This document shows positions 63,590 through 64,000 of a stretch of 64,000 nt of DNA, one piece after another. Every line of letters starts with the position of its first letter. The stretch's first letter is position 1. The stretch is taken from contig JADBWH010000090.1 in assembly GCA_020404105.1 (NCBI GenBank), positions 1-64,000 on the forward strand, read 5' to 3'. The stretch is from Pseudanabaena sp. M53BS1SP1A06MG. GTDB taxonomy: Bacteria; Cyanobacteriota; Cyanobacteriia; Pseudanabaenales; Pseudanabaenaceae. Made by a program: the position numbers and the translations under genes. A model generated the notes under the pieces. The model saw only the letters and a list, made by a program, of their open reading frames with translations. It had not been told where the DNA came from and made no database searches.

Positions 63590-64000
63590 TCACAAAAGAG
63601 ATGCAACAGATAGAGGATCCAGTATGGAATCTCTACCGACAAGAGAAGCAATTACAGATTTAGACATTTCGGAGAGACGATTCTTGACTAAAAGCCGCAA
63701 CTCATCCATATTTTTGGGTAAAGAAAATCTCAACCCTTGCTTCAAATGTAGCCAAACCCGCTCAATCGGGTTTAATTCTGGAGAATGAGCAGGCTGAAAT
63801 ATCAAAATGATATTGTGAGGTAATCGTAAACGCTTAGCCCGATGACAACCAGCCTGATCAACTTGCATGATAATTAAGATATCTGCAAATTTCTTTGAAA
63901 CAAGGTCAAGAAATATTTGAAAACAGTCAGTGTTGAGATGACTAAATTCATAGAAAAAGCTTTCTCCCGTCGCAGGTTCGGCGATACCGTATAACCATGT
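63590..64000 (-). CDS. IS630-family transposase, C-terminal part (cut by window edge)
   Basis: The frame is open to the last base, so the N-terminus lies outside. It reads TWLYGIAEPATGESFFYEFS, then IIMQVDQAGCHRAK (second catalytic Asp), and FQPAHSPELNPIERVWLHLKQ (catalytic Glu), the DDE layout of IS630/Tc1-like transposases. Protein ends at 63590. Its completeness cannot be judged. Confidence 0.88.
   Translation of the reverse strand, partial: TWLYGIAEPATGESFFYEFSHLNTDCFQIFLDLVSKKFADILIIMQVDQAGCHRAKRLRLPHNIILIFQPAHSPELNPIERVWLHLKQGLRFSLPKNMDELRLLVKNRLSEMSKSVIASLVGRDSILDPLSVASLL

Noticed and set aside
1-64000. tRNA, rRNA or CRISPR features
   Set aside because: I read both strands for cloverleaf-like T-arm signatures and for evenly spaced repeats and found none that hold up. 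A covariance-model search could still reveal small RNAs.

Overview
The window looks like chromosome of a filamentous-type cyanobacterium. HIP1-like GCGATCGC octamers occur throughout, and NtcA, the KaiB-like/SasA clock kinase, cyanobacterial-type GshA, a DUF2808 protein, a DUF3143 protein and a pentapeptide-repeat protein are all present. Base composition and repeat style resemble Pseudanabaenaceae, but that placement is inference. The window is cut by transposases at both ends: IS66-type at the left and IS630-type at the right.

Most of the sequence is ordinary housekeeping, in single genes or small operons. 1.1-9.0 kb: tandem ComFB-domain protein, yidD, an AguB-type amidohydrolase, a PPP phosphatase, truB, a small membrane protein, htpG. 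9.2-16.7 kb: small membrane protein-ftsQ-ftsZ, prs, ntcA, secG, coaE, a SemiSWEET-type transporter, an NnrU/Z-ISO-like protein. 16.7-22.5 kb: sasA and a recJ gene broken by a 2.2 kb insertion. 22.5-31.7 kb: CHAT-domain remnant, nucleotidyltransferase-like protein, AMIN/phosphodiester glycosidase protein, aldo/keto reductase, secreted VIT-VWA protein, cdsA, DnaJ-like membrane protein, DUF3143. 32-45.3 kb: asd-dapA, RNase J, frameshifted DUF167 gene, Lon-N-like protein, MASE1 hybrid kinase, ald, two cyanobacterial proteins of unclear role, DnaJ-TPR protein, queG. 45.5-50.7 kb: pentapeptide protein, a two-frame larC, DUF2808, guaA. 57.2-63.5 kb: DUF3095, gshA, Uma2, a fused peptide ABC ATPase, gamma carbonic anhydrase-like protein, NTF2-like secreted protein.

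Two regions are accessory. In the first (19.0-21.2 kb) a cassette sits inside recJ. It carries a Uma2 nuclease, a DUF433 antitoxin, a DUF5615 toxin killed by a nonsense codon, and an HsdR-like N-terminal piece that reads in frame into the C-terminal half of RecJ. The second (50.8-57.0 kb) is an island with three toxin-antitoxin pairs, a stand-alone vMAP-type HTH protein, two small secreted proteins, a DUF697 protein, an Rpn-family nuclease flanked by direct repeats, and another Uma2 protein.

Several genes are interrupted by one event each: recJ, larC, the DUF167 gene, the DUF5615 toxin and the CHAT gene. The larC case has a run of nine A residues exactly where a -1 slip would restore the full protein. 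I saw no tRNA, rRNA or CRISPR array. Palindromic repeats and terminator hairpins are frequent, and two palindrome families recur within the window.
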